Part shown: one piece after another, positions 21,428-31,651 of the stretch
How the letters are laid out: each line of letters starts with the position of its first letter
Position numbering within the stretch: the first letter of the stretch is position 1
Origin: Stappia sediminis
GTDB taxonomy: Bacteria; Pseudomonadota; Alphaproteobacteria; Rhizobiales; Stappiaceae
Length of the DNA stretch: 64,000 bases
Direction of reading: 5' to 3'
NCBI RefSeq assembly: GCF_009826895.1
Contig: NZ_WUMV01000001.1
Span: forward strand, 124,001-188,000
Translations under genes and position numbers: made by a program
The notes under the pieces: model-generated
What the model was told of the DNA's origin: nothing
The model's database searches: none
What the model saw: the letters and a program-made list of their open reading frames with translations, nothing else

Positions 21428-21862
21428 ATGTCGCGTCTTTCCGGTTTTGTTTTGGCTTTGGTGTTCTTCTGCGTCAGCTCCGTAGCCATGGCGGATGGAG
21501 CCTCTCTAACCGCGCTTTCGGTGTGGGAAAATCAGAGGGGGTCCAAGCTGACTATCGAGACAATAGACCCGACCACAGGCGTTTTGACGGGAAACTATAT
21601 AAACAACGCGGCGGGATATGGATGCATCGGCTCTCCATATCGGGTCGTGGGCTACGTGTATGGAAATTTGATCGGCTGGTCCGTTCGCTGGAGCAATGCC
21701 CATGAAGATTGCCAGTCCATCACCTCATGGACAGGGTATTATCAGAACGGGACAATCACCACGCAGTGGGAACTTGTTTACGGGACACAGATCAACGACG
21801 GCGCCGATATGTTTACCTCTGTTGCCAAGCGAGAGTTGCAAGGTTTGAAACTGGCACAGTGA
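21428..21862 (+). CDS. Rhizavidin-like (dimeric-type) avidin family protein
   Basis: A 144-residue exported protein; the signal peptide is about residues 1-22 (ending SVAMA). The mature barrel matches avidin/streptavidin and most closely rhizavidin. Biotin-contact positions appear conserved: N35 and S39 in WENQRGS, Y57 in GNYIN, W88 in GWSVRW, S97, T99 and W101 in SITSWTGY, W114 in TTQWEL and D127 in GADMF. C66 (GYGCIGSPY) and C95 (HEDCQS) sit where rhizavidin has its disulfide, and the streptavidin inter-dimer Trp is absent, so a dimer is expected. It presumably binds biotin tightly in the periplasm or outside the cell. The upstream 200 bases are AT-rich. The ATG after TTGGAGGGTGTA was chosen. 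Confidence 0.88.
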   Translation: MSRLSGFVLALVFFCVSSVAMADGASLTALSVWENQRGSKLTIETIDPTTGVLTGNYINNAAGYGCIGSPYRVVGYVYGNLIGWSVRWSNAHEDCQSITSWTGYYQNGTITTQWELVYGTQINDGADMFTSVAKRELQGLKLAQ

Positions 21863-22147
21863 AAATTTTCGTCTTGTAAGAACCGGTTGCGTCTCCGTGT
21901 GAAACGCAGCCTCATTCACAGGGTGTCGAAGTCGCCCCGCGCGCTTCTCCTTGCGTTTCCTTGGCGTTTATTGCGCCATCCCGGCCTTGTTCATGGGGTC
22001 ATGACCTTGGGTCTGGATCCATGATCCGTCGGCAATGATATGATGCGACCTGGCCGCGTTTTTTCTTGGAAAACGCGGTTTCATGCTGTCATTCTTCCAT
22101 CACGTCAGTGGGTTGGGGTGCGTCTATCCGAAATCGGGAGATAAGCC

Positions 22148-22618
22148 ATGCTGCGATTCCTGTTGGTGGTCGTCCTTTCCTGCGCATCGTTTTCGGTGCT
22201 TGCCCAAAGCGGTCCGGGCGTGGAGGCCGGCGTCCTCAGGTGCAACGTAAGCAGTGGCGGGTCCTTCATTTTCGGGTCGACGAAGGGCCTTTTGTGCACC
22301 TTCAAGCCTGCGGGCAATCGCGCGGAAGAAACCTATACCGGGACGATCAACAAGTTCGGGATCGACATCGGCGAAGTCAAAGCAGCGGAGTTCATCTGGG
22401 CGGTTCTCGCCCCTTCCGCGGATCTCGATCCCGGAGCCCTTGAAGGCAATTACGCCGGTGTCTCGGCCGGAGCGACGGTCGGCTACGGGGTTGAGGCGAA
22501 CGCGCTGATCGGCGGCTTCGACAAGTCGATAGCTCTCAACCCTTTGAGCGTGGCGGGCACGCAGGGGCTCGACATTCAGGCTGGCGTCGCCTCTCTTTCG
22601 CTGAAAGCCGGGAAGTAA
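22148..22618 (+). CDS. DUF992 family secreted protein
   Basis: A 156-residue exported protein: signal peptide MLRFLLVVVLSCASFSVLAQ, then the DUF992 pattern (VEAGVLRCNVSSGGSFIFGS; LLCTFKP; YTGTINKFGIDIG; then a long stretch of small residues ending in SLSLKAGK). Two cysteines (RCNV, LCTF) probably form a disulfide. DUF992 proteins are abundant in Hyphomicrobiales and of unknown function. It follows the avidin-like gene by about 285 bases on the same strand; both products are exported, but no shared operon can be claimed. Confidence 0.85.
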   Translation: MLRFLLVVVLSCASFSVLAQSGPGVEAGVLRCNVSSGGSFIFGSTKGLLCTFKPAGNRAEETYTGTINKFGIDIGEVKAAEFIWAVLAPSADLDPGALEGNYAGVSAGATVGYGVEANALIGGFDKSIALNPLSVAGTQGLDIQAGVASLSLKAGK

Positions 22619-22907
22619 ATTCTACCGGTTTCTCTTACGCCTTTTCGCGCTGCGGCAATGGTTTTCCTTGCGTTCGCGGGTGGATCGGCGCGACCATGAA
22701 CGACCGCCCGCGCACTGGCGGACGGCGGCGCGGATTACGCTACGCCGAATGCGGCGTGATGCTCTTCGCGCCGGCCCTGGACGGCCGGGAAAGGCTTTGG
22801 CCGCCCGAGGGCTTGATCCGGAGCGCTTCCGCCCGGCCCTGGGTCCGGTCGCGCGCTCCGCGGTCCGGCTGCGTCCGCGGTCTGGCCAAACCAACGGAGG
22901 CGACACC

Positions 22908-24977
22908 ATGGGAGAAGACCGTAAAGGGGGACAGACCGGCGGCAGACGAGAGGGGCCCCGGTGCATTGCGATAATCGGGCCGTTTGCCAGTGGCAAGACC
23001 ACGCTGCTCGAAGCCATCCTCGCCCGCACGGGGGCCATACACAGACAGGGAACGATTTCCGACGGGAATACCGTTGGCGACGGCGCGCCGGAAGCGCGAG
23101 ATCATTCCATGAGCGTCGAGGTCAATGTGGCCGAGACGGACTATTTGGGGGATACCTATACGTTTCTAGATTGTCCCGGTTCGGTCGAGTTCCTGAGCGA
23201 AGCGGATGGCGTGCTGGCAGGCGTCGACATGGCGATCGTCGTGGCCGAGGCCGACGAGAAAAAAGTCCCCGCCCTTCAGGTTCTCTTGAAGAAGCTTGAG
23301 GATCACGGCATTCCCAGGGTGCTTTTCCTGAACAAGATCGACAAGACGACGATGCGCGTGCGCGACGCCCTGGAGCTTCTTCAGCCGGCCTCGAGCGTGC
23401 CGATGGTATTGCGTCAGATCCCGATCTGGAAAGACGGAATAGCGATCGGCTTCATCGATCTCGCGCTGGAACGCGCCTTCGTCTACCGCGAACACGCGGA
23501 AAGCCTCGTCATCGATATGCCGGACGACGAGCAGGTGCGCGAGGTGGAAGCCCGCTTCGAAATGCTGGAGAAACTTGCGGACCACGACGACGTTCTCATG
23601 GAAGCGCTTCTTGAGGATATCGCTCCCGGCAAAGAGAGGGTATTCGGCGATCTCGTCGACGAGTTGCGCCAGGGCATCATCTGTCCGGTCTTCATCGGCT
23701 CCGCCGAACACGGTAATGGCATCCAGCGTTTGATGAAGGCGATACGCCACGAAGCGCCCGACATCGAGATCACGCGGCAGCGGATCGGCCTCGACGCGAA
23801 TGCGGATACGACGATCCAGGTGCTCAAGACGCTGAACACGCTGCATGCCGGCAAGCTTTCGGTCGCGCGCGTGCTGACAGGCTCGGTCGGCGATAGTGAT
23901 ATACTGCATCGTCACGACGGATCGGAGTCCAAAGTTTCCGGCCTCTTCAAGCTGATGGGACAGCAGGCGACCAAGCGAGACCGCGCAGGCGTCGGGGAAA
24001 CCGTCGGCCTGGGCAAGCTCGACAAGGTGCAGACAGGCGAAACGCTCGGCGGTTCCGCCCCGGCCGAGCAGCTTTACACGCTCGATCCGCCGCCGCCGGT
24101 GCTTGCTCTGGCGGTTGCGCCGAAGGAGAGGCGCGACGAGGTGAAACTGTCCTCCGCACTTGCCAAGATCGCGGAGGAGGACAGGGGCCTCGTCGTAAGC
24201 CACACTCAGGATACGGCCGAGACGATCGTCGAAGGGCAGGGCGAGATGCATCTTCGCGTCGCGCTGGAGCGCCTTGCCGGCAAGTACGGGCTGGAGGTGG
24301 AAAAGCAGCCGGCCATCGTTCCCTACCGCGAAACGATCCGTGGCAGCACGACGGTGCGAGGGCGGCACAAGAAGCAGTCCGGCGGCCACGGCCAGTTCGG
24401 CGATGCCGTTCTGGAAATCCGCCCGCTGGAGCGCGGCGCGGGATTTGCCTTCGATGACCGCATTACCGGTGGCGTCGTGCCGAAGCAGTATATCCCCGCC
24501 GTCGGCGAAGGCGTGAAGGAAGCGCTCCATCACGGGCCGCTTGGCTTTCCCGTGGTCGATGTCGGCGTGACGCTTACCGATGGATCGTATCACTCGGTGG
24601 ACTCCTCCGATCAGGCGTTCCGGATGGCGGCCATCCTGGGCATGCGCGAAGGTCTGCCGCAATGCAATCCCGTGCTGCTGGAGCCGATCTACCAGGTGTC
24701 GATCTTCTGCCCCAACGATGCCACGGCGAAGGTCAACGCCATCGTGTCGTCGCGCCGCGGTCAGATCCTCGGTTTCGATGCGCGCGACGGCTGGACAGGC
24801 TGGGACGAGGTTAAGGCGATGATGCCGGAAGCGGAGATTGGCGAATTGATAGTCGAGCTCCGCTCGGCAACGGCGGGCGTCGCCAGCTACACCAAGCGCT
24901 TCGACCATATGGCCGAACTTTCGGGCAAGACGGCCGAAGAGATCTGCAGCCGTTTCGGGCGTAGCCAGGCTGCCTGA
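22908..24977 (+). CDS. Elongation factor G-like GTPase, divergent
   Basis: A 689-residue protein with the five-domain layout of EF-G. GTPase motifs: P-loop GPFASGKT (residues 24-31), DCPGS (88-92), NKID (142-145). The catalytic-position His of canonical PGH is Ser92 here, and switch I lacks the standard RGITI sequence. Domains II to V follow (SHTQDTAETIVEGQGEMHLR in domain III; HKKQSGGHGQFGDAVLE in domain IV). Such EF-G-like paralogs are known in alphaproteobacteria, with unclear roles in ribosome handling. The ATG was chosen because of ACGGAGGCGAC upstream; the open frame extends 80 codons further left without coding character. Confidence 0.88.
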   Translation: MGEDRKGGQTGGRREGPRCIAIIGPFASGKTTLLEAILARTGAIHRQGTISDGNTVGDGAPEARDHSMSVEVNVAETDYLGDTYTFLDCPGSVEFLSEADGVLAGVDMAIVVAEADEKKVPALQVLLKKLEDHGIPRVLFLNKIDKTTMRVRDALELLQPASSVPMVLRQIPIWKDGIAIGFIDLALERAFVYREHAESLVIDMPDDEQVREVEARFEMLEKLADHDDVLMEALLEDIAPGKERVFGDLVDELRQGIICPVFIGSAEHGNGIQRLMKAIRHEAPDIEITRQRIGLDANADTTIQVLKTLNTLHAGKLSVARVLTGSVGDSDILHRHDGSESKVSGLFKLMGQQATKRDRAGVGETVGLGKLDKVQTGETLGGSAPAEQLYTLDPPPPVLALAVAPKERRDEVKLSSALAKIAEEDRGLVVSHTQDTAETIVEGQGEMHLRVALERLAGKYGLEVEKQPAIVPYRETIRGSTTVRGRHKKQSGGHGQFGDAVLEIRPLERGAGFAFDDRITGGVVPKQYIPAVGEGVKEALHHGPLGFPVVDVGVTLTDGSYHSVDSSDQAFRMAAILGMREGLPQCNPVLLEPIYQVSIFCPNDATAKVNAIVSSRRGQILGFDARDGWTGWDEVKAMMPEAEIGELIVELRSATAGVASYTKRFDHMAELSGKTAEEICSRFGRSQAA

Positions 24978-25003
24978 GCGGGTTTGGAAAATTCGGATCG
25001 ACG

Positions 25004-25031
25004 GCCGGCGGCGGGAGCGCCGCCGGCTTTT
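25004..25031 (+). terminator. Rho-independent terminator of the EF-G-like gene
   Basis: GCCGGCGGCG-GGAG-CGCCGCCGGC followed by TTTT; perfect 10-bp stem, 26 bases after the stop. Confidence 0.85.
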
Positions 25032-25084
25032 CCTGTTCTGGACCTGGCACCGCGCGGCCATACCTATTGCTGAAGAATGAGGTC

Positions 25085-26239
25085 ATGGACGAACGGGAGG
25101 CAAGGTTGCGCAACAGCCTTCTCATTGCGGCCTGCACCATTGCAGGCGCCTGTGCCAATACGGTCGGTGCCGAGGACATCCACAACGCGGGATCGGCCAC
25201 CTTCAGCGTCACGCGCATGACGCAGGCACTCGACCACCCCTGGGGGTTCGATTTTCTGCCGGACGGGGCCGTTCTCGTGAACGAGCGCGATGGCCGGATG
25301 CTGTATTTCCCGCCGGACCTCCAGCAAGCGGCTCCGGTCAAGGGCGTCCCGGAGGTCAGGGCGTCCGGGCAGGGCGGCCTGCTCGACCTGGTGGTCGCAC
25401 CCGATTTTGGGTCCTCGGGGCGCATCTATTTCACTTTCTCGGAGCCTGGGTCCGGCGGTGCGGGAACGGCGGCGGCAAGTGCCGAGTTCATTCGCGATGG
25501 CGCAGGTCCGCGCCTTGAGAATGTGCGCGTCATCATGCGCATGGACAAAAAGACGGGAGCCGGGCGCCATTTCGGTTCGCGCGTCGTGCCCGCGCGTGAT
25601 GGCACTGTCTATGTCACGACCGGCGACAGGGGCGAGAGCGAGCGGGCGCAGGATCCGTTTGACCATGCGGGCTCGGTCCTGAGGGTGAATGCCGATGGAT
25701 CGATCCCGGCGGATAATCCGTTTGCGGACGGAAAAGAGGGATTGCCCGAGCTCTGGTCGATGGGCCACCGAAATATTCAGGGCGCGGCCCTTCAGCCGGA
25801 AACAGGCGAATTATGGACTGTCGAGCACGGCGCGCGCGGCGGTGACGAGATCAATCGCCCTCAGGCTGGCCTGAACTACGGCTGGCCCGTGATTTCCTAC
25901 GGCAGGCATTACTCGGGCGGGAAAATCGGGGTCGGAACCGAAGCAGATGGCTACGAGCAGCCGGTGCACTATTGGGATCCGTCGATCGCCCCGTCCGGAA
26001 TGGCGTTTTACGCCGGCGAAGCGGTGCCTGAATGGACGGGCGACATGTTCGTCGGTGCGCTCAAGGACCAGTTGATCGCCCGCCTCCAGATCGAGGGCGG
26101 AAAAGTCGTCGGCGAGGAGCACCTTATCGAAGGCGACTACGGGCGGATCCGTACGATCAGGAACGGGCCGGGCGGTACGCTCTGGTTTTCGACGGATGAG
26201 TCCGATGGCGCTCTTTATCGCATTGGTGCTGCGCCCTGA
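25085..26239 (+). CDS. PQQ-dependent sugar dehydrogenase (aldose sugar dehydrogenase-like)
   Basis: A 384-residue soluble beta-propeller of the GDH-B/YliI (Asd) family, which oxidises aldose sugars in the periplasm with PQQ. An N-terminal hydrophobic segment (about residues 8-30) serves for export. Conserved parts are LDHPWGFDFLPDG (propeller start), GQGGLLDLVVAPDF, HFGSRVVPARDGTVYVTTGD (His and Arg near PQQ), SMGHRNIQGAALQPETGELW and EHGARGGDEIN. The ATG follows ATGAGGTC; an earlier TTG is possible. No PQQ biosynthesis genes are present in this window. Confidence 0.9.
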   Translation: MDEREARLRNSLLIAACTIAGACANTVGAEDIHNAGSATFSVTRMTQALDHPWGFDFLPDGAVLVNERDGRMLYFPPDLQQAAPVKGVPEVRASGQGGLLDLVVAPDFGSSGRIYFTFSEPGSGGAGTAAASAEFIRDGAGPRLENVRVIMRMDKKTGAGRHFGSRVVPARDGTVYVTTGDRGESERAQDPFDHAGSVLRVNADGSIPADNPFADGKEGLPELWSMGHRNIQGAALQPETGELWTVEHGARGGDEINRPQAGLNYGWPVISYGRHYSGGKIGVGTEADGYEQPVHYWDPSIAPSGMAFYAGEAVPEWTGDMFVGALKDQLIARLQIEGGKVVGEEHLIEGDYGRIRTIRNGPGGTLWFSTDESDGALYRIGAAP

Positions 26240-26391
26240 GGCTGTTTCTCCCGTTTTGTTCAACTGAGCTTGATTTGAGGCTCGCCGTGACGCGCGTTAC
26301 CTATCTATCAAAGGGCAGGCTCGCTGGCGTCTGTCCGCAACGTGACATACGGGCGGTAGACGGCCGGAAAAGAGTCAAGCTGGAGGGAATG

Positions 26392-27357
26392 ATGCACATC
26401 CTGCGCAAAAGAAGCTGGGAAATTCCGGAATCCCAGGCAACACCGGAAGAGGTGTTCTTGAACCGCCGTTCGGTGCTTGCCGGCCTTGCCGGCGCGGGCG
26501 CACTTGTCGCCGGCGGCGTGGGGCTGCCGCGGGCGGCGTTCGCGGAAGCGGATCCGAGCGCGCATCTTTACCCCGCGAAACGCAACGAAGCCTATACGGT
26601 CGACCGTGAGCTTACGCCGGAAGACGTCGCGTCGAAGTTCAATAATTTCTATGAGTTCGGCTCGCACAAGCAGATCTCCCGCGCCGCGCAGGCGCTTCAG
26701 ATCCGCCCTTGGGATATCCTTATCGACGGAATGGTCGACAACCCTCAGACGATCGCCATCGACGACCTTCTGAAAAAGGTTACGCTGGAGGAGCGTCTTT
26801 ATCGTTTCCGTTGCGTTGAAGCGTGGTCGATGACGGTGCCGTGGTCGGGCTTTCCGCTTGCCGATCTCGTCAAGCTGGCCTCGCCGAAAGCCGGTGCCAA
26901 ATACATCCGTTTCGAGACGTTCAACGATCCGGACCTCGCCAGCGGTCAGCGTGCCAACTGGTATCCCTGGCCCTATGTCGAGGGTGTGACCATGGAAGAG
27001 GCGACCAATGAGCTCGCCTTCATGGTTACAGGCGTGTATGGCAAGTCGCTGCCCAAGCAGCACGGCGCGCCCATTCGCCTTATGCTTCCCTGGAAATACG
27101 GCTTCAAATCCATCAAGTCGATTGTGAAGATGACCTTCACCGACGAGCGCCCGGTGAGCTTTTGGGAAGAGATCCAGGGCTCGGAATACGGTTTCTGGGC
27201 GAATGTGAACCCGGAAGTGCCGCACAGGCGCTGGAGCCAGGCTCGCGAAACGGTGCTCCACACTGGCGAGAAGGTGCCCACGCTTCTGTTCAACGGTTAC
27301 ACGGAGCAGGTGGCCCACCTCTACAAGGGCCTCGAGGGCGAGCAGCTCTACATGTGA
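26392..27357 (+). CDS. msrP: Periplasmic protein-methionine-sulfoxide reductase, catalytic subunit
   Basis: MsrP (YedY), 321 residues, is a molybdopterin enzyme that repairs oxidised Met in periplasmic proteins. A twin-arginine signal is seen at residues 24-50 (LNRRSVLAGLAGAGALVAGG). The Mo ligand is C141 in FRCVEAWSMTVPW. ANWYPWPYVEG and PIRLMLPWKYGFKSIKSIVK are family signatures. The second of two adjacent ATGs fits the GGAGGGA site better. The membrane partner MsrQ (heme b) is usually next door but is not adjacent here; after the stop there is a terminator. Confidence 0.95.
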   Translation: MHILRKRSWEIPESQATPEEVFLNRRSVLAGLAGAGALVAGGVGLPRAAFAEADPSAHLYPAKRNEAYTVDRELTPEDVASKFNNFYEFGSHKQISRAAQALQIRPWDILIDGMVDNPQTIAIDDLLKKVTLEERLYRFRCVEAWSMTVPWSGFPLADLVKLASPKAGAKYIRFETFNDPDLASGQRANWYPWPYVEGVTMEEATNELAFMVTGVYGKSLPKQHGAPIRLMLPWKYGFKSIKSIVKMTFTDERPVSFWEEIQGSEYGFWANVNPEVPHRRWSQARETVLHTGEKVPTLLFNGYTEQVAHLYKGLEGEQLYM

Positions 27358-27381
27358 GTTTATTGACAGCTGAACGAATTG

Positions 27382-27411
27382 GGCCGGTGCATCGCGCGCC
27401 GGCCTTTTTTT
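27382..27411 (+). terminator. Rho-independent terminator of msrP
   Basis: GGCCGGTGC-ATCGC-GCGCCGGCC with one G-T pair, followed by seven Ts, 24 bases after the msrP stop. Confidence 0.9.
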
Positions 27412-27627
27412 ATGGGCCCATGGCTTGGGGGCAGGGTACTGCCAGGCATTTGCCCATTTTCCGAAGGCTTGAAAGGTCTGCCCATTTCTCGGGCGCATTT
27501 GTGTTCGCGATTTTGCAGTGCGGCATAGCCGGTCGTTTCAGGGGGGGCATCATGTTGCATGCGCCCGACATGCTTTCACAGCATGAACGACCGTGCTGAC
27601 GTCTCGGAAAATGTCGGAAAAGCAGGC

Positions 27628-27657
27628 AAAAAAAGAGCCGGGCCGCGAGGGCCCGGC
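27628..27657 (-). terminator. Rho-independent terminator of the AbcR-like RNA
   Basis: Minus strand GCCGGGCC-CTCGC-GGCCCGGC then TC and a run of seven Ts. Perfect 8-bp GC stem. Confidence 0.9.
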
Positions 27658-27763
27658 AGTCTTGATCATACCGTCTATGACGGTGCAATCACCTTCCAGA
27701 GGGGAACAGCTGGCTGCATCAAGACGTCGCTGGGAGGAGGTAGCGACGAAGCAAACCAACAGC
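27628..27763 (-). ncRNA. abcR: AbcR-like (alpha-r15 family) small regulatory RNA
   Basis: On the minus strand downstream of lsrB, the place where AbcR1/AbcR2-type sRNAs lie in rhizobia. A hairpin CGTCGCT...AGCGACG (27725-27748) exposes the loop ACCTCCTCCC, an anti-Shine-Dalgarno motif that fits AbcR pairing with ABC-transporter mRNAs. A second pyrimidine patch GTTCCCCTCT follows. The 3' end is a strong terminator, GCCGGGCC-CTCGC-GGCCCGGC plus TCTTTTTTT (27628-27657). Upstream, TTGTTT and CATATA (27770-27775) with 17-base spacing make a plausible promoter, which sets the 5' end to within a few bases. No tandem second copy was seen. Confidence 0.72.
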
Positions 27764-27881
27764 AACGCTTATATGCAGTGCACAAGCTGGATAAACAAGA
27801 GGCAGTGGTGCATCTCTGATATGCATTTCCGACATGCCTTCACGTGAGTAAAGCGCTCAATAATTGGCTGTGCATAGAAAT

Positions 27882-27979
27882 GCAGCATGCTGCGGATTGC
27901 CGCTAAACCTTGGCATGCACGACATGCCACAGGCCACTGACGTGGCCATTCCCTCGCCAATTTTGAGGAGGCGATTGGC
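27882..27979 (-). other. Hairpin-rich region after lsrB
   Basis: Four palindromes follow the lsrB stop codon: GCCAAT...ATTGGC (27956-27979, loop containing CGCCTCCTCAAA), GGCCA-N6-TGGCC (27932-27947), GGCATG-N5-CATGCC (27911-27927), and GCAGCATGCTGC (27882-27893). None has a T tract. They may form a structured 3' untranslated region, or protein-binding sites upstream of the AbcR-like promoter. Confidence 0.5.
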
Positions 27980-28876
27980 TCAGAATGTCCAGCGTTCCGC
28001 GTTCGACAGCAGGAAGTCGCGGAAGGCGGCAATGCGTGCCGTGTTCTTGAGCTCGGAAGGATAGACGAAATAGGTATCGAAGGTTGGCACATGCGCGCCG
28101 GGCAGGATCGGCATCAGGCCTGAATCCTCTTCGATCAGGTAATCCGGAAGAAGCGCGATGCCCACTCCGCGCTGAACCGCGCGCTTGATGGCAACCACAT
28201 TGTTGATGCGAAGCACGCACGTCCGCTTTTGTCCCGCCGGCAGGCCAGCGGTTTCCAGCCAGTTCATTTCGCGAAGATAGATCGGCGCCTGCTCGCCGTA
28301 GGTGACGATCCTGTGATCGTCCAATTCGTCGATGGACTTTGGCGTTCCGAAGCGCTGGATATAGGAAGGTGCTGCGTAAAGATGGAAATGAACGGTAAAG
28401 AGCTTGCGCTGGATCAGGTCCGGCTGGGTGGGCTTGCGCAGGCGGATTGCAACATCCGCCTCGCGCATTCCGAGATCAAGTTCGTCGTCGTCGAAGATCA
28501 GGCGAAGCTCGACTTCGGGGTAGAGATCGACAAACTCGTTGAGGCGCGAAGTCAACCACGTCGAGCCGAGGCCGACGGTTGTCGTGACCCGCAGCGTGCC
28601 CGACGGCTTCTCCTTGGTGTCCGTCAGCCGCGTCTGCACCGCCTCGAGCTTGAGCAGCACCTCGCGCGCCGTGCGGTAGAGCAGTTCTCCCTGCTCGGTC
28701 AGCAGCAGTCCGCGTGCATGGCGATGAAACAGCGGCACGCCAAGGTCTGCCTCCAGCGCGCTCACCTGCCGGCTCACGGCGGACTGGCTCATGTTGAGCG
28801 CATCGCCCGCATGGGTGAAGCTTCCCGCCTGCGCTGCCGCGTGAAAGATGCGCAGCTTGTCCCAATCCATAGGCAT
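27980..28876 (-). CDS. lsrB: LysR-family regulator LsrB/VtlR
   Basis: A 298-residue LysR regulator that matches LsrB of Sinorhizobium and VtlR of Brucella: start MPMDWDKLRIFHAAAQAGSF, recognition helix LNMSQSAVSRQVSALEADLG, then LFHRHARGLLLTEQGELLYR and TTTVGLGSTWLTSRLNEF. Members control redox and envelope functions, symbiosis or virulence, DUF1127 genes and the AbcR2 sRNA. Effector-domain cysteines known for redox sensing are few here (one at RTCVLRINN). It lies 42 bases downstream of trxB on the same strand, with an AbcR-like sRNA after it, the expected synteny. Confidence 0.93.
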   Translation of the reverse strand: MPMDWDKLRIFHAAAQAGSFTHAGDALNMSQSAVSRQVSALEADLGVPLFHRHARGLLLTEQGELLYRTAREVLLKLEAVQTRLTDTKEKPSGTLRVTTTVGLGSTWLTSRLNEFVDLYPEVELRLIFDDDELDLGMREADVAIRLRKPTQPDLIQRKLFTVHFHLYAAPSYIQRFGTPKSIDELDDHRIVTYGEQAPIYLREMNWLETAGLPAGQKRTCVLRINNVVAIKRAVQRGVGIALLPDYLIEEDSGLMPILPGAHVPTFDTYFVYPSELKNTARIAAFRDFLLSNAERWTF

Positions 28877-28918
28877 GACGCGAGTAGCCCCCCTCTGCGA
28901 GCTTGCCAGAAGGGCAGG

Positions 28919-30923
<2,005 letters not shown>

Positions 30924-31085
30924 GCGCGGGATTGTTATTCTATTGCACGTTTGCGCAAAAAATCATAATGCCATGACATCCGCCAGTCATTGTGTTGCGC
31001 CGATTCCATTCGGGCGTGCGTAATTCGCTGCCGGGAAGCCGGCATGTCCGCCCGGCTGCATGGTGTTTTGTATTGGGAGACCAGA

Positions 31086-31559
31086 GTGAAAGCCCGGCTC
31101 GATGCGATCGATTGGCAGATCCTGAAGGAACTGCAGGAGGACGGCCGCATGACGAACGTCGAGCTTGCTCGCCGTGTCGGCATCTCCGCGCCGCCCTGCC
31201 TTCGTCGCGTGCGTGCGCTGGAGGAAATCGGTCTCATCCGTGGCTATCGCACTTTGCTGGACGAGAAGAAACTTGGCTACGACGTTACCGCCTTTGCCAT
31301 GGTCGGCCTGCATAGCCAGACGGAGGCCGACCTTCTGGCATTCGAAGAGCAGGTGAGCGCCTGGCCGATCGTGCGCGAGAGCTACATGCTGTCGGGCGAG
31401 GTCGATTTCCTGCTGAAATGCGTGACGCAGGACTTGCAGACATTCCAGACCTTCATCATCCGCGACCTGACCGCCACCCCGAATGTGGACAGTGTGCGTA
31501 CGGCCCTCACGATCCGCCGGACCAAGGACGAACCCGTCGTTCCCATCGATCTCGGCTGA
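31086..31559 (+). CDS. Lrp/AsnC-family transcriptional regulator
   Basis: A 157-residue Lrp-type regulator: N-terminal helix-turn-helix (DAIDWQILKELQEDGRMTNV, then ELARRVGISAPPCLRRVRAL) and a C-terminal RAM effector domain (FAMVGLHSQTEADLLAFEEQ onward). Such proteins respond to amino acids and act as dimers or octamers. A GTG start was chosen because GGGAGA lies 6 bases before it and the protein then begins MKARLDAIDW like its relatives; the ORF extends upstream without support. It is divergent from ELM1-trxB, a common order in rhizobia. Confidence 0.88.
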   Translation: MKARLDAIDWQILKELQEDGRMTNVELARRVGISAPPCLRRVRALEEIGLIRGYRTLLDEKKLGYDVTAFAMVGLHSQTEADLLAFEEQVSAWPIVRESYMLSGEVDFLLKCVTQDLQTFQTFIIRDLTATPNVDSVRTALTIRRTKDEPVVPIDLG

Positions 31560-31599
31560 GGCCGCGCCCTCCGGCATCCAGCCGCATCTTGCAACGAAA

Positions 31600-31621
31600 G
31601 CGGGCGGCAATTGCCGCCCGC
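31600..31621. terminator. Bidirectional terminator between lrp and greA
   Basis: GCGGGCGGCAA-TTGCCGCCCGC is a perfect 22-base palindrome between convergent genes, flanked by AACGAAA and GCTTGTG. The T tracts are weak on both sides. Confidence 0.7.
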
Positions 31622-31651
31622 GCTTGTGTCCGGGTTCTGGAACTCTGTGGA

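Noticed and set aside
22622-23105. Minus-strand frames upstream of the EF-G-like gene
   Set aside because: Arg/Ser-rich composition, no ribosome site, overlap with the clear plus-strand gene.
23166-25061. A 631-codon minus-strand frame opposite the EF-G-like gene
   Set aside because: Antisense shadow; the plus strand has clear GTPase motifs.
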